From assembly GCA_035041965.1 (NCBI GenBank), contig JAPYMA010000395.1, forward strand, positions 60,402 to 124,401: a DNA stretch of 64,000 nt, written 5' to 3'. This DNA is from Anisakis pegreffii. Taxonomy: Eukaryota; Nematoda; Chromadorea; Rhabditida; Anisakidae. Both the position numbers and the translations under genes were made by a program. Positions 40,725 through 56,900 of this stretch are shown in pieces (position 1 is the first letter of the stretch; every line of letters starts with the position of its first letter). The notes beneath the pieces were generated by a model. That model searched no databases. It had not been told where the DNA came from and saw nothing but the letters and a program-made list of their open reading frames with translations.

Positions 40725-41394
40725 CTGCAAGTATATGTGAGCAGCTTAAGTCACGAAAACGAACGAACTCTCACCAAGTCGCTGCTTGTTAATGCAACAG
40801 CAAAATGCATGACAATCATTTACCTCAACAATATTTACATATTCCTTTGCAAATGTTCATCGCTCGGCTAATGTCGAGTAAAAAGTGTAAAACTTCGCTA
40901 ATTTTATCCGCATATACATATGGAAATCATTGACAACGTTCTCCTAAAACGAGTGTTTTTTGTTGTTTGAAAACCTTACTGATGACAAAGTATATTATTG
41001 ATGAAAGTGTGCAGTTCCCCTCCTTCTTCTAATTATTCCCCAGCGATTATAATGTGGATATTTTGATGCCCCTAATTCCAACAATGTCACGTACATGAAT
41101 TCGGTGAAATTATTTCAGAATTTATTGCTGATAGTTCCCTGAAAATGTTCGCCTGTAAGCATCAGTCAATACTGTCATCATCAGTTGTGTAATCAAGTGA
41201 TTATTATTAATCCTATTTATTTTACTTATGTGACTCTTCTTTTTATGATCATTGATATTATGATTAATATTATGACTGTTTAATCGATAATAAATTTGAT
41301 ACGTTATTTCACTCCTCAAGGTGATTACAGCTGATTTGGAGCCATGCATTAAGCGGACACAATTCAAAGAGCAAGCAATAAGAAAAAGAAAGAA

Positions 41395-41679
41395 TTAATA
41401 TGTTTGAAATGTTTTTGCACTATCGATGAATACATAATGAGATGGATGGATCCATCTCATTGAGTGAAACATATAAAAACTACGAGAACTAGTAGTTGAA
41501 CGAAGAACGATCGCGTTCGATTGCTTCAATCTGAAATCAACACGAGTCGCGATTGTCGTTTGCGTGTTCTCTTCTGAAATTGTCTCGCATAAGATTGCAA
41601 AACCTATGATCGCACCGAATAGGCAGATGCAAATTAATGCTAACATTGAGTGGAGAGTAGAAGTCGGCTGTATATCCAT
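41395..41679 (-). other. Minus-strand ORF with an N-terminal hydrophobic segment
   Basis: Ninety-four codons; residues about 11-31 (SMLALICICLFGAIIGFAIL) would form a signal anchor or signal peptide, followed by a polar Ser/Thr-rich tail. A TATA-like string reads on the other strand only. No family was recognised and chance is likely. Confidence 0.15.
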
Positions 41680-43317
41680 CCATCTTTCAAATGTTTATAG
41701 CAGATGATTCGCCAGTTTCGTCTGATGAATAATCCCAGAAATACTACACGCTGTTTCCACGTTTAATTTGTTTCACTTTTATACCAATCAACAAGCGAGT
41801 TTTTGTATCAGCAATGTTAACGAGCGCTTCAGTTTACGTTCACCAGCAAGCCACTGAGAACAACCTTGGGATGTTTGTGGTAGTTTTAATGCAAAACATG
41901 TTATTCTGCGGTCTGAAAAGCATTCACTTGCCTCGCGGTAATTGCCCAATTTGTTTTCTCATTAAAAAATCAACGTCGGACAAATGAGACAATACGAAGT
42001 CCTGTGCTTGATCAGTACTTGAAACAGGCGTTAAATTGGGTGGAAAACGAAATTTCAGAAAGATATTTCGATGGTATATTGATAAACTTTTGGGAAGAAT
42101 GCGTTTGATCGTAGTGAAAACTGTTGATCAAAACATATTTCTCATGTAACACATATCGTTTTGAGGTGTTTCACTTTTTGATGATAATGTTTTCGAATTC
42201 CGTAGATGAACCATCGAGATCTTGTAATTGTTATAAATGCATCATCAACGGAATGCTGACTTAATTGATATATCAAATATGGAATGAGGCGCAAGAAACA
42301 CTGATTACGTGACTGTTAAATTGAACAATAAGGAGAAGGGAACAACGTGTTCAAAAACAATGATCACGTATGAAATCGAATTGTGAACAACAACATGTGT
42401 AAAACAATTCCAATTATAAAACCATTGATACATTTAGTGTAATTGCGAGCATCACATATAGAATGCGGATAAGGATGAAAACAAAAGGTGATAAACATAT
42501 CAGCTGGATAATGTATGGTAGGTGAAAACAGTGTCAGTATTAGGTCACAACCCTTTTGTTTTCTTTATGCATTTCGGTCACTGATACGATCAAACGATTA
42601 TGCAATTGAGATACTTGCTGAGACTCCGCATATAAAATACCCTCAGAGCAATGGACAGTGCCCATTCATCAGGTTTCATTCTCTAGTCGTTGAGATCCAC
42701 TTTGATTATTCCAACACTTCTGTTTTTTTACTGAACGTTTGCATGTTTTTTTGTTTTGAGATTTGAGAATGAGTGAGATTTTTTCTCAGTCCGGGTAGAA
42801 CAAGAGCAGCTTATCCAGGTAGTGTAGGTTTGTTTCAACAGTGCCATGTTTCAAAGAATATGTAAAATTTATTCTGCTGGTTGATGGCATTCAGGAGTTT
42901 TTCTTAGTGAGTGAAGAATAGATTCAGTCTTTTTTCACTGTTGCTGACCATGGTCAAAACTCAAAGTTGCTATTTCAAATCTAGCAAGCAATTGAGTGAA
43001 GAGACTATCAAAGTATTGCATTAATAAAGCATGACTTGAAACTGAATAAGTTAAGAATATCATTTCTCGAACGATTTTTCGCCGACTCCATCTCACATCT
43101 TAACGAATCTTCGTGGTATTTTCATTGGAAGTCTTAATTAGTCAAATAAATACTGAAGTGATTGAAGTGAATAAACTGCAATTGTGTTCTTCCGTATCTT
43201 TTTGATGTTTTCTTGGAATGTTAATGTGTTCGGAATTCATACTTTATATCCTGCATTTAAACTGTCAACGTATTCACTTTGCAGTGAGGAATCGATCATT
43301 TTTGTGACCAAATCGGG

Positions 43318-46262
43318 ATGTTCGGAATCATTTTAGCGCTGAGTTGTATGATTGGCTTGACTAACTCCTCCCTTGGCGGATGTTGCTGTGGTTGTGGTAC
43401 TCCCCAACCAATCTTCTGCGGTTGCTCAATAACAATACCACTACCTTCGGTATGTTATCAAACCATAAAATAAGAGTTCGTTATCGCGATACTGATGAGA
43501 CTGTCTGTTTTGTTTGCACTTGTTCGCAATACTTTCTCATCGTGGTACCAAAATGTTATTTGAGAGTTGTTTCGCGAAACTTTTTTACATCGTTCGGGAA
43601 CTTTTCTCAATCTGAAGTGCTCGTGTGGGTCACGGTTATGCGAGAATCCATCTGAATCAGTTTGAAGTGAGCGTGTCATAGACAATAGCTTTTGATGATT
43701 GCATGAAAAGCTATTGTCTACGACACGCTCACTTCAAACTAACTCAGATGGATTCTCATTCTTTTCAGACGTGTTCTATTCACTCTCATAGCTATTGCAT
43801 GCGAATATCGTTCTCTTCATGACTTTTTCTCATTCACTTCGTCTTATTTCACTTCACAGTACAAATCAGCTTCTCATTCTCTACTATATACTATTTAGTG
43901 AATACATTGACGAGTGTTGACAGCCGAAATCAATGACATAGAAATCGAATTGAATTGCTCAACAACGTTCGACGGTCGAATGGTCAATTATAGAGTGTGT
44001 TTGATGGAATGAGAATTTGACTTTAACTGTTGAATGCAATGAATGAGAAATTAGCAGAAGAGAACAATTTCGGTGATAAAAGCTATGAGAGTGATTGGAA
44101 CAGCAAGGAAAAGAATGAAAACCCTGTTAAAACGAATGAAAATCCTGTCAGCCGAGATAAAAAAACACCATCACAATGGCGTTCTATCATAACATAACAA
44201 CTGCACGAAATACTAATTTCGCAACCTCCCTCCCCTCCCTCCCCATTACTCCTTGATACCTCCAAATCACCCAGAATGAGTAATTTCATCCTCTATGAGA
44301 ACCATTGGTGTAGAGGATTGACTAGGAAGTTTCATTCGTCTAGAAATGGTACATTCGTCATATCAGAGCTCGTAAAAATGAGCGTCAGTGAGGTGAACGT
44401 AATCTTACTTGTTGTCATTGTGGGAGGTTATTGTAGTTTAGTCTGAATTCCCCCAATGATTTCAAGTCGCAAGCGTTTTCTAACATCGCCAACGATGATA
44501 CCTTCAATGATGAGAAATGATCAGCTAAGGATAAAAATTTGTTTTCACCAGATTAAAAAAATTGTTTTCAGATTCAGCTTCCATGTCTCCCACCCCTCCC
44601 ACCCCTCCCATGCCCCCCACCCCTTCCCTGTTTCTCCCTTCCATGTCTCCGACCCCTCCCATGTCCTGTTCTCCAGTGTCCGATATGTGAATCATGTGCG
44701 ATTCCGGAGCCATGTCCTTGCGCCCAGCCACCCGTCTGCGCCCCAGAACCATTCGTTCCCGAATGCGGAGGAGGTGGTGGTTGTGGTGGTTTTGGCTACT
44801 CAAATCCAGGTTATGGTTTCGGTGGTCCACAAATCGCCCCTCCAACTCGATATTTGATCCAGAATACGAACGGTGGGCTTCAACAAGCGTCGTCATATTC
44901 CGGTTCCTCCGGTTAGATCTGCACACATTTCACTGAAGCATTGATTATATTTGATATTGTCCGTTAAGAACATATCAAGCAATTTGCATTATTACAAGGT
45001 ATTTGCTGAGACTCAACGCATTTCGTTCCTGTTGTACTTGTTATCATGAGTTCTAAAGTATGATGGCGCGATCATGAAGGTGGATTGAGCACTATCAGTG
45101 ATCGCTTCTGTTACTTTCGCTTTCACCAGCTATTCATTGTGATCTGTTTTAAAAGGATCGCGTTTCAGCATAACCACTTGCAATGTGGTGCATAGGGATA
45201 TTCCCAAAAGATAACTGAAACATACAACGCTTCACTTCAAAAAACATCGCCAAAAAATAAGCGAAACAAAGACTGCTCACTGAATGCCTTCAATATTGCC
45301 TACCAATATCGGAAATTGTGTTGCGTTCTCAGTCAATTCTTTATCTGATTATAGATCTGAACGAGCCTTACGCCGCCCAACCTTCTGGTTCGTACTATGA
45401 TAGTGATTTGAATTCACCGACCGACGACCTAGCACCTCCACAACAGAATGAACAGTTCCCCGAGGAGCAATACACTGAACAACCTGATACATTCGCACAA
45501 AACGCAAAAGGTATGTTTTCCACATACACGAACGATAATTAAGTGAAGTTAACAGAAATCATTTAATGAGAATCAAAAATGTGGAAGCCAGAGGAGTATT
45601 TTTCTGTCACATTCGTCTATATTACCCAAATATGAAATCAAGCAATTTGTCCGCTGACTGTGAGCAGTGGACTAGCGACCAGAGTATTCGCACTCTCCAC
45701 ATAATGAATAAATTCACAACAGGCGAATTTTTCAGATGCTGGGTTACAGCGTCAAGCACGAGGTGTCAAAACGAAAACAGATTCGAAGTGCAATAATGAA
45801 AAGATCAAGAAACTCATTTTGAAGGTGATCTTTTGAATTGTGTAATGCTCATTCACCTTATAAGTCTCATTGAATTATCCGGATGATCATACTTACCGCT
45901 TAATCCCTATTCATCCCACCGAAAGGATAATCCATAAAATCAGCCGTCTTCCGAAAGATTCAAAAACTCCGGCACAATTTTACTGTTTCCGCGGCTCATA
46001 TGCACTGAAGCATTCCGTAAACGTTAACGTTATATGATCCCTAGGCCGATCAAGTATACACTGGAAAGTGTTTCAGAATATTGTCGCCAACGACCCAGTG
46101 TCGTCAAAACGAGCGATCCATAAGGCTGCACTACGTGAGATCAGTGGCTCAATTCTGGATGTAATCTGCTCGAATGCTGGATTTACATATATAGTCAGCA
46201 CATCAGAACACTGCGAAGCGCAACGTGACCAAGTCATTTGTTTCGCCTACAAAAGATCTTGA
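43318..46262 (+). CDS. Secreted Cys/Pro-rich protein with C-terminal ground-like (Grd) domain
   Basis: Exons are 43318-43449, 44572-44911, 45355-45510, 45736-45824 and 46077-46262; phases close to 300 residues. Residues 1-18 form a hydrophobic signal peptide, followed by GGCCCGCG. Exon 2 encodes a Pro/Cys-rich stretch with repeated PLPC, then a Gly-rich patch (GGGGGCGGFGY). Exon 3 is acidic and Gln-rich. The Grd domain fills residues about 227-298: SKCNNEKIKKLI, then SSKRAIHKAAL, LDVICS, HC and VICFAYK, with Cys at 228, 270, 285 and 294. Grd proteins are nematode-specific, secreted and hedgehog-related; many are made by epidermis or glia. The exon carrying the first Grd cysteine is only 89 bases and is easily missed. 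A TTTGCAG at 43284 leaves a 33-base leader before the ATG and may be a spliced-leader site. Which grl family member this matches is not known. Confidence 0.9.
43642..43757. repeat. Near-perfect 52-base inverted repeat (hairpin)
   Basis: Arm 1 starts GAGAATCCATCTGAATCAG at 43642; arm 2 (43706-43757) is its reverse complement with about three mismatches. The loop is about 12 bases around GATGATTGCATG. Only the second arm is present in the repeat copy at 53.29 kb. Confidence 0.85.
43642..44310. mobile_element. Dispersed repeat with inverted ends, copy 1 (MITE-like)
   Basis: From 43700 to about 44310 it matches 53288-53975 at high identity by eye. Inside are imperfect terminal inverted repeats of 37 bases: 43757-43793 (CATTCTTTTCAGACG...) and 44081-44117 (AGCTATGAGAGTGATT...). 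Further short stretches of CTCATTC and GAATGAG are also arranged inversely, so the unit is largely palindromic. There is no transposase frame, so if mobile it would be non-autonomous. The true outer ends and any target-site duplication were not resolved. Confidence 0.65.
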
Positions 46263-48199
46263 TTAATTTTCTGAGCCAGCATGACGACGGACGTTGCCAA
46301 AGACTCAACAATCTAATCTCATTATTGCATTGAACACGGTGTTAGCGAATTAATGAAATGGAGCGCCTCAACTGATGAATTCGAACAATTTTTTAGCAAT
46401 TATAGTAATTGAGCATTGTGGCAATTCAGCAGACTTTCGAATTTTCCAATGTAATTTCACTTGAAAATTCTGAGCTGTTATTATGGTAACTGGAAGCAGC
46501 ATTGAATTTTGGGAGTGCATTACATTAAGTTGACACAAATCAATGATTACAATTCCTTGTGCACCTTCAAATAACCGTATTATAATGAAAAATCACCTCG
46601 TTTTTTCGTAAAATTCGATGCGACCATCATAAAATTTATCCCTGTAATTTTTAATATGTCCAAACTTATTTCCTATTAGTTTAGATTTTCCAGTTCATCG
46701 ACTAGCTCTATTAGACTACTAGTTTTTCATTGTTTTTATCACATTCTCGTTCAATTGTTCATAATATTCATTCCGAATAAAAGTGATATTCAACTGATCT
46801 CGAACACTTGTTTTTAAGCAAAAATACTTCCGCATCAATGAAAAACATTATGAACCATCTGTGTTCAGAATGAACATCAGAAAAGCCCCCATTCATCTTC
46901 AAAGTATCCTCCTGAGCACATTCGAAGCCTCAGGTGAATGTGTGACCTAAGTATGCAAATGGTTATCGAACGAGACCATCTCACATGATATCAAAACCAC
47001 AGACATTTTAATAAAAATTTTTGTCGAGTACATTGTGCAACATTCAGAATCGTCGAAAGAGAAGTTATACTGATCGTGAAATGACAGGCACGAACTGGAA
47101 CAATGCTTCAAATTGGCCAAAATTTCAATCTCATTACTTTATTCGCCGCAAAATTGTATGAAGCAGAAAACTGGGAACCTACATATGTGATTTCAGAAAT
47201 TGGAATTAAATTCGCTTGAAGATGTCAGTTTTCGTGTAAAATGTAGTATGTACTGAAGGAATTCAATTTAATCCAGAAAGTCAAGTTCGACAAGCTAGAA
47301 CTGATGAGAGAAACAGTATCTTCTATGTAACTGGAAGACCAGAATCACTTGAGGATTCACAATAAGACGATCACGATCAGAAAAGAAGCTGATTCAACGC
47401 TTGCGATGCTTTAAATTTCCCCCAAAACCATTCAGCAATCACTAGGCACGCACTGTTAAACTTTCTACTTATTGTAGACTAAACTACAGTAATTCTTCCT
47501 TCCTATTGGTCAGTTTTTCTTACAGAAACCGTACGCTTGTTACCTCATTGACCAATCAGCGAGTGTGCTCAGTTTGAACGTTCGCTGTAAAACTGCCGAA
47601 CCTGTACGAACGTTGTCATTTGAATGCGATAACTGCAACAGCTGCTAATGCTAATAAGAAATGCATAAGATTCGTTGATTCGTTTACTTGCTGTTTGAAT
47701 TCCTTGGAAATATTTGTTCAGTCCGTTTTGAATTCCTTGCATTTGTTTAGTTTAATTTTAATGATGAAACCCCACAAGTCCTTCTTGACCAGTACGCAAC
47801 AGCCACTTATTTCAGAAAGTCACTTATTTCCTGTTTCTTCAGTAACTTGAAAGTAGTTGCATTTGTTCATCTATTCTATGTTTTTTAACTTTTCCTCGTC
47901 TAGAATGGACTTTTATCGTCTTACATTCTTAAAATATATGGTTACAGCAGCAGTATTTATGGAAGATTCCTTTTTTTGTCGGAATTCATTCCGCTCTGTT
48001 CGTTCGTCATTGCTCAGCTGTATTCATAAACAATGGCACTTATTGAATAATACATCGATTCAGTAAATAATATGACTAGAAACTTATGAATTTGTGAATA
48101 TTTGAAGTCTTGATCACGTTGAATACATTGACGAGCGTTGTTCAGGTGTATGGTCCAAATAGACGAGGTGGTACCAGTCTCTAAAATCCCCAAATAACA
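46263..48199. other. Spacer between Grd gene and YY1-type gene
   Basis: No gene recognised. Near 48.12-48.145 kb a stretch reading GAATACATTGACGAGCGTTG differs by one base from part of the dispersed repeat near 43.9 kb. It ends in TTCAG, a possible trans-splice acceptor 54 bases before the YY1-type start codon. Confidence 0.6.
46776..46781 (+). terminator. Candidate poly(A) signal of the Grd gene
   Basis: AATAAA lies about 510 bases after the Grd stop codon. A long 3' UTR would be needed, so another variant signal could be used instead. Confidence 0.3.
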
Positions 48200-51753
<3,554 letters not shown>

Positions 51754-52633
51754 ATGGACGGATTCATTGTAATCACCAGTAGTGGCTCGTCGTTGCAAGA
51801 CTTACTGCTTTTCACTCGATTTCGAGGAGCTCTTCGAACCCCGATTCCGCTTATCTGCTTTTGAGCAGTTGGCAGAGAAATGTAGATCATCAACGTCACA
51901 AAGATATCTTCAAGAATTGTGATACATCAAGAGTTATTATGCAGACGGCGATCTTTATATAGGAATGATTCCTAGTTTATCGTATTGCTCAATTGATGTC
52001 ATTGGAAATCTTTTTCTTTCGTTTTCGTTTGATGCTTTCATGATTATCAACATTGTAAATTCAAAAATTTTTTAATTGGGAAATTCGTTTGGTTTGTTTT
52101 CGGTTAATACTTTGTTCGTAGTTTATATGATGTTTTTCTGGCTGAGTTCGTTATTTTGTGAATAGTTTGGGATTTTTTCATGCATTCTTGTCTTCATTCG
52201 ATGATACTAACAACTTCGTTGGCAGCGAATATTTGTATATTAATATGTATTCAGCTACTGTCCGTTTGAGGTCTTATCTTATTTTTGTGATAACTTTCAT
52301 ACTGGTTTGTCATCCTTAATGCTTCTTTTAAGAGATGCTTAGTTTGTCAACTGAATCGTTTGTATTCTGTGCGATTATTTTGTTGATTTTAAATACTTTG
52401 ATAGCAACAGGTCCGTTGATTAGGTTATATTCATCGCCGAATCATGTTTTATTCGTTTCCGTTACAAAACACAACAGTTGTTGTCATTATGATCGTCATA
52501 GATTGATCGTACTTTGCGGTTTCATATGATGTTGTCCTGTTTTTCGTTTGTATCGGTCAAGTATGTTCATATTCATGAAATTATGAACCAATATGTAAAC
52601 GGTATGATTGTATATGTGTATATGAATGTGCCC

Positions 52634-52639
52634 AATAAA
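52634..52639 (+). terminator. Candidate poly(A) signal of the YY1-type gene
   Basis: CCCAATAAACACTG lies about 880 bases past the stop, after T-rich sequence that would be 3' UTR. Confidence 0.35.
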
Positions 52640-52907
52640 CACTGTTTTATTGAATGCATTCACCGAGTTGCACTTCACAAAACTATAAATTAGGATTGAA
52701 ACGATGTGTAGGAGTGAGATCTTTAGCAAAGGACGCATTGGTAATGAATATTGGATTCATGATCACTGCTCATGAAATTATTGGGAGCTTGCGGATTCAG
52801 GTATATCATTTAGGTATATTTAGATATATTTGTGCACGTTTGTGCTCATTCAAGTGTGTCATGAATGATCTTGGTACCCCACTCGATTTCAAGCAAAATT
52901 TCATCTA

Positions 52908-52988
52908 GCAAACGGGAACTGAACCCGCGACATACCAGTCATTGCCTCGGAGATTTCGCAGAAATCGTTCAGCCTCCGCCAAATGGTT
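52908..52988 (-). other. tRNA-like fragment on the minus strand
   Basis: On the minus strand TTGGCGGAGGCTGAACG resembles an A box and CGCGGGTTCAGTTCCCG a T arm with a five-base stem. A GATTT...AAATC stem sits where an anticodon arm would be, but its loop is five bases. The acceptor stem does not pair. Probably a tRNA pseudogene or SINE head. Confidence 0.25.
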
Positions 52989-53287
52989 ATGTTGAGTTTG
53001 CAATCAGTTCTTCAGCCCATACAATGCGAAACTGATCTTGAGAGTGTGAAATGCTGCAATCGGAGCGAACTGCTCTATTATATATGCAATCGCGGTAACA
53101 TGGACAGACGGTCGAATACAAATGTTTAATGTTCACTAGACGATTCCTTGAAAGTTGGCTCAGCCTAGTGCAGTTGTTCTCACGTTCGGATGCGCCATCA
53201 CCCCAAATTATCCAAAACGGATGAACTGACTTCCTATGATAACCATTGTCCTAGACCATTGCGTTGCTCATTATTGCAATCGATTAT

Positions 53288-53975
53288 GATTGCATGAAAA
53301 GCTATTGTCTAGCACATGCTCACTTCAAACTGATTAGACGATTTCTCATTCTTTTCAGACGTGCTCTATTCACTCTCATAGCTATTGCATGCGAATATCA
53401 TTGTCTTCATGAGTTTTTCTCATTCATTTCGTCTCATTTCACTTCATAGTTCGAATTAGTTTCTTATTCTGTAGCATATACTATTTACTCGATACGTTGA
53501 CGAGTGTTAACAGCCGAAATCAACAATACAGCAATCGAATTGAATTGGTCAACAACGTTCGACAGTCAAATGATCACTTATAGAGTGTATTTGATAGAAT
53601 GAGAATTTGACTTTGATTGTTGAGTGAAATGAATGAGAAATTAGCTAAAGAGAACAATTTTGGTGATAAAAGCTATGAGAGTGATTGTAACAGCAAGGAA
53701 AAGAATGAAAACCCTGTTAAAACAGTAAAAAATGAACACTTTTGGATTCAGACGAGCTAATGATACTCAGAAAATGGAAAAATGAAGATTGTTGCCTTCA
53801 ACTAACCGCATTTACATACCCGAGTTACAAAAAACACCATTACAATGACGTTCTATCATAACGCAACAACTGCACGAAACACTAATTACCTGACCCCTCC
53901 ATAACCCCTTAACACCTCCAAATTACCCAAAATGGAATCATTCACCCTCAATGAGAACCACTGCCCTAGTGCATT
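53288..53975. mobile_element. Dispersed repeat with inverted ends, copy 2
   Basis: It matches copy 1 from the GATTGCATGAAAAGC stretch through the shared ATGAGAACCA end. Inverted repeats are at 53347-53383 and 53671-53707. Between 53726 and 53828 it carries about 100 bases where copy 1 has only about 25, so one copy gained or lost sequence. It lacks the first hairpin arm of copy 1. Scattered base differences indicate that neither copy is very recent. Confidence 0.65.
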
Positions 53976-56900
53976 TGCTCGAGACAGTCAGCTGGAGATG
54001 TAAAGGTAAAGATGTCGTCTCTGTTCGTTCACATGAGAAGTTTTTCTGCTAAACTTCGCCCATTATTCAACAGCGTTTTGACGACTGTACTATCGAATTA
54101 CGGTCTTCAGTTATTTACTTGTTAAGTTTTACCAAAACAACGATCTGATGACATTGACTTGAAAACTTCGTCGATTGACGACGAATTTCTCATGACGGAA
54201 CGACGATGCACGAATCGTCCATTTCAGCGACATTACACAAAATCAACTCGCATACGCTTTTCACATATTCAATGAACCCAACCCAGCATATTGCATTAAT
54301 TAATTCGATAACCGGTCTTGTTCGGTCTGCTCAATCAAATCTATCACCTAAAACGTGCGTGCGCTTACAAAATGCATGCAGCATTTCGTGCGTCATGAAA
54401 TTACAATATCGTTGCTCAGTCTGCAAATAACACTGCATTTATGACACCAGATTTGCACACAAACTGAATAGGCATAATGCATTTGAATGCAAATCGCATT
54501 CTACATAAAGAACACAACAACAATCTGTTTCGGTGAATATCAATTACGAATGAGACTCATTCACACAAATATGTAAATTCCGTACTAATTATGTTGAAAA
54601 TCGACAAATGAAATGATAATCCAACGATTCAACACATTCACGTGTTGTACTCGTTTATTTGTTTGCAATTTGGTTCATTTATTCATATAAATCGCATCAT
54701 TTTTGGTTTTGCGAAGCGATTTTGGTTCTATGACGAGACCATGGAACTTAGAAGGTGCTTGTTAGATAGTCAACAAGCGCTTACGTTCACTGGACAGCAT
54801 AAAGGTGTTTTGAAGATGTTAGAAATGACAAATTTCAGTTATTATCACAAAAGTCCAAAATTATCGTTGTTATCGTTACAGTAAGAACATCAACTGGTTT
54901 TCACGTTGTCATTTGCAATTATTTTTTCATTCCATCACGTTTTCGTGTTGATCTGCTGAATACGGTTACGGTGGCTATGAGCAAAGTTAAGGAAAATATG
55001 TTTCGGAAAGTCGTTCATTATTGTGGAAGACTGCAGATGCGCAATGTTATTGTCATCGCATCTTCCCGTAAGTTTGAAGTGTTGACAAATTTCGTTGTAA
55101 TCGAAAATCTGTCATGAGATTCTCTCAACTATCATATCAAAATCTTTTTCATTGCGTTACATTAGACAGAGCTGAATTGAACTGAAGTTGAAATGAACTG
55201 GAAACGATTTCAGAGAATAACAAAAAATTGAAAATTGTGACCAATGAGTAACCAATAATTATGTTTGCCCCCTGTTGTCTTCTAAATTGATTTTCAAAAA
55301 TAATGCCTTCAAAATGAAAGATGAATTCAGGTAAAATAAGCGATGCCCTTTCTCGACGATCAGTTTGTTGATCTATGTCATGAATGTAAAGTGCAGATTC
55401 CTTGAAGTGTCTCTCGCTAACTAATCAAGAAAACATAGATAAATTGTTTTTAAATACGAACGCAAATCAATTTTTTCAGTACAGAAAATTTCTTAGTTCA
55501 TTTCTTCATTCAATTTTTCTTTCATGCATTCATTCGTTTACTTAAGAGGAATGCTACACGGCTGATTTCATTAACTAATGACGTTCTCACCGAAAATCAT
55601 TATTAACCTTTTCTCTCAGCCGATATGACTCGTTTTTGTTTTGCATTGCATTGCACTCACTCACTTCCTTCGAGCACTCATCTTCACTGAACCGAATCAT
55701 CTTCACATATCAGCACTCACTCTCGCCCAACCAAACAACTTCTTTTAAGGTCATCCGTCGCTTATCCATTTCGTAATCAACATCCTATCACGTCAATTAA
55801 GCCGGTTTCATCGTTTAATATGATCACGAGACAGGCAGACAGACGGACATCGTGTGCACGCGCGCACAATCGAGAGCTCATATCAAACAATTGTGATTCT
55901 TATCAGCGAATGTTATCAAGATGGAAGCTTAGTGAAATCGACAATACGACATCATTTGTTTTGTTTACTATGTTCGATTTTGTTTTCTGTGTTCAGTGCT
56001 CATGAACAGGAGAATCTGCACTTTGTCAGGTTGTTTTCTGCTCATGCACTTATATTTGCACTTACATATCGATGTTTGACTACGAATCAGTCTGTTGTTG
56101 ATTGCTGATTAAATTCAGGTTCCTTTCACTCGATGACTGTTCATGATTCATTAGAGGAATATTTCAGCCCGTATTTTCGTCAGATGTTATTTCGTCAGGT
56201 CATAGAACACGAGCAAAAAGCGATGATGTACTGACTTTATTTGAAAGCATGATTCGGTCGTTCAGTGCTATCTTTATGCGGTGACAAATAGGTGATTTAT
56301 GTGTTCAGCATAGCCGACATTGGAGAGTAAAAGGTTTGAAGAGAGTAACGAGGAGAATCTGTGAAACAATGAAATGTTCACATGAGAATATCAAATGCCT
56401 AGCAAATTCACTAATACGGATCGTGTTTCACTGATGCTGAACGCTGTTCTCGTCTCGATCTGTAACGGCTCGCAATAATAGCACTAATTGAATAGCAATA
56501 ATGTTTGCATGAACTTCGAAAGCTTCAGTGCGTTCAATTTTGTTGCTTTCACTGAATTATCACTGAGTTTGTAGGGTGTATACACTTGAGTAAATAGCAG
56601 TAAGAAAGTAGAAATCGCAGTAACTCTTGAACATCACCTCGTTTTAGCAACTTATGTGGTGGTATCTAGGTAGGAATTGATGCTTACAATTAGATCATAT
56701 CCTGCAACCTTCTCATAAATACTCAGCAATGTTATGCAAGTCGTATTGAGATGTTCGTTTGTCGCCATATCAGGTGTTCATGAACCCGTTGAAAATCGTG
56801 TGTGTTTCTTCGTGTTTTTCTCATTTCTCCGACACGCTTCGACGAAAAGATGTTACGTAACATTCTGTCGGTGAGCGTTTGTTGCTGTATCGAACAGCGA

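Larger units (their letters stand above)
38703..43270. other. Interval between the DM gene and the Grd gene
   Basis: No secure gene. The 39.67-40.74 kb part is strongly T-rich on the plus strand and has long open minus-strand frames (annotated separately). The rest shows only short chance-like frames. Confidence 0.55.
43450..44571 (+). other. First intron of the Grd gene, carrying a repeat copy
   Basis: It runs from GTATGTTATC to TTTTCAG. More than half of it is the dispersed repeat at 43642-44310, so the intron was probably enlarged by that insertion. A pyrimidine-rich tract with repeated CTCCC lies near 44.23 kb. Confidence 0.75.

Noticed and set aside
44525..44926. 133-codon minus-strand frame
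   Set aside because: It is antisense to the Pro/Cys-rich exon of the Grd gene, whose frame and splice sites are much better supported.
54966..54990. Gly/Tyr-rich peptide YGYGGYEQS suggesting a cuticle-protein C-terminus
   Set aside because: An in-frame stop lies just upstream and there is no acceptor, so the peptide is too short to support.
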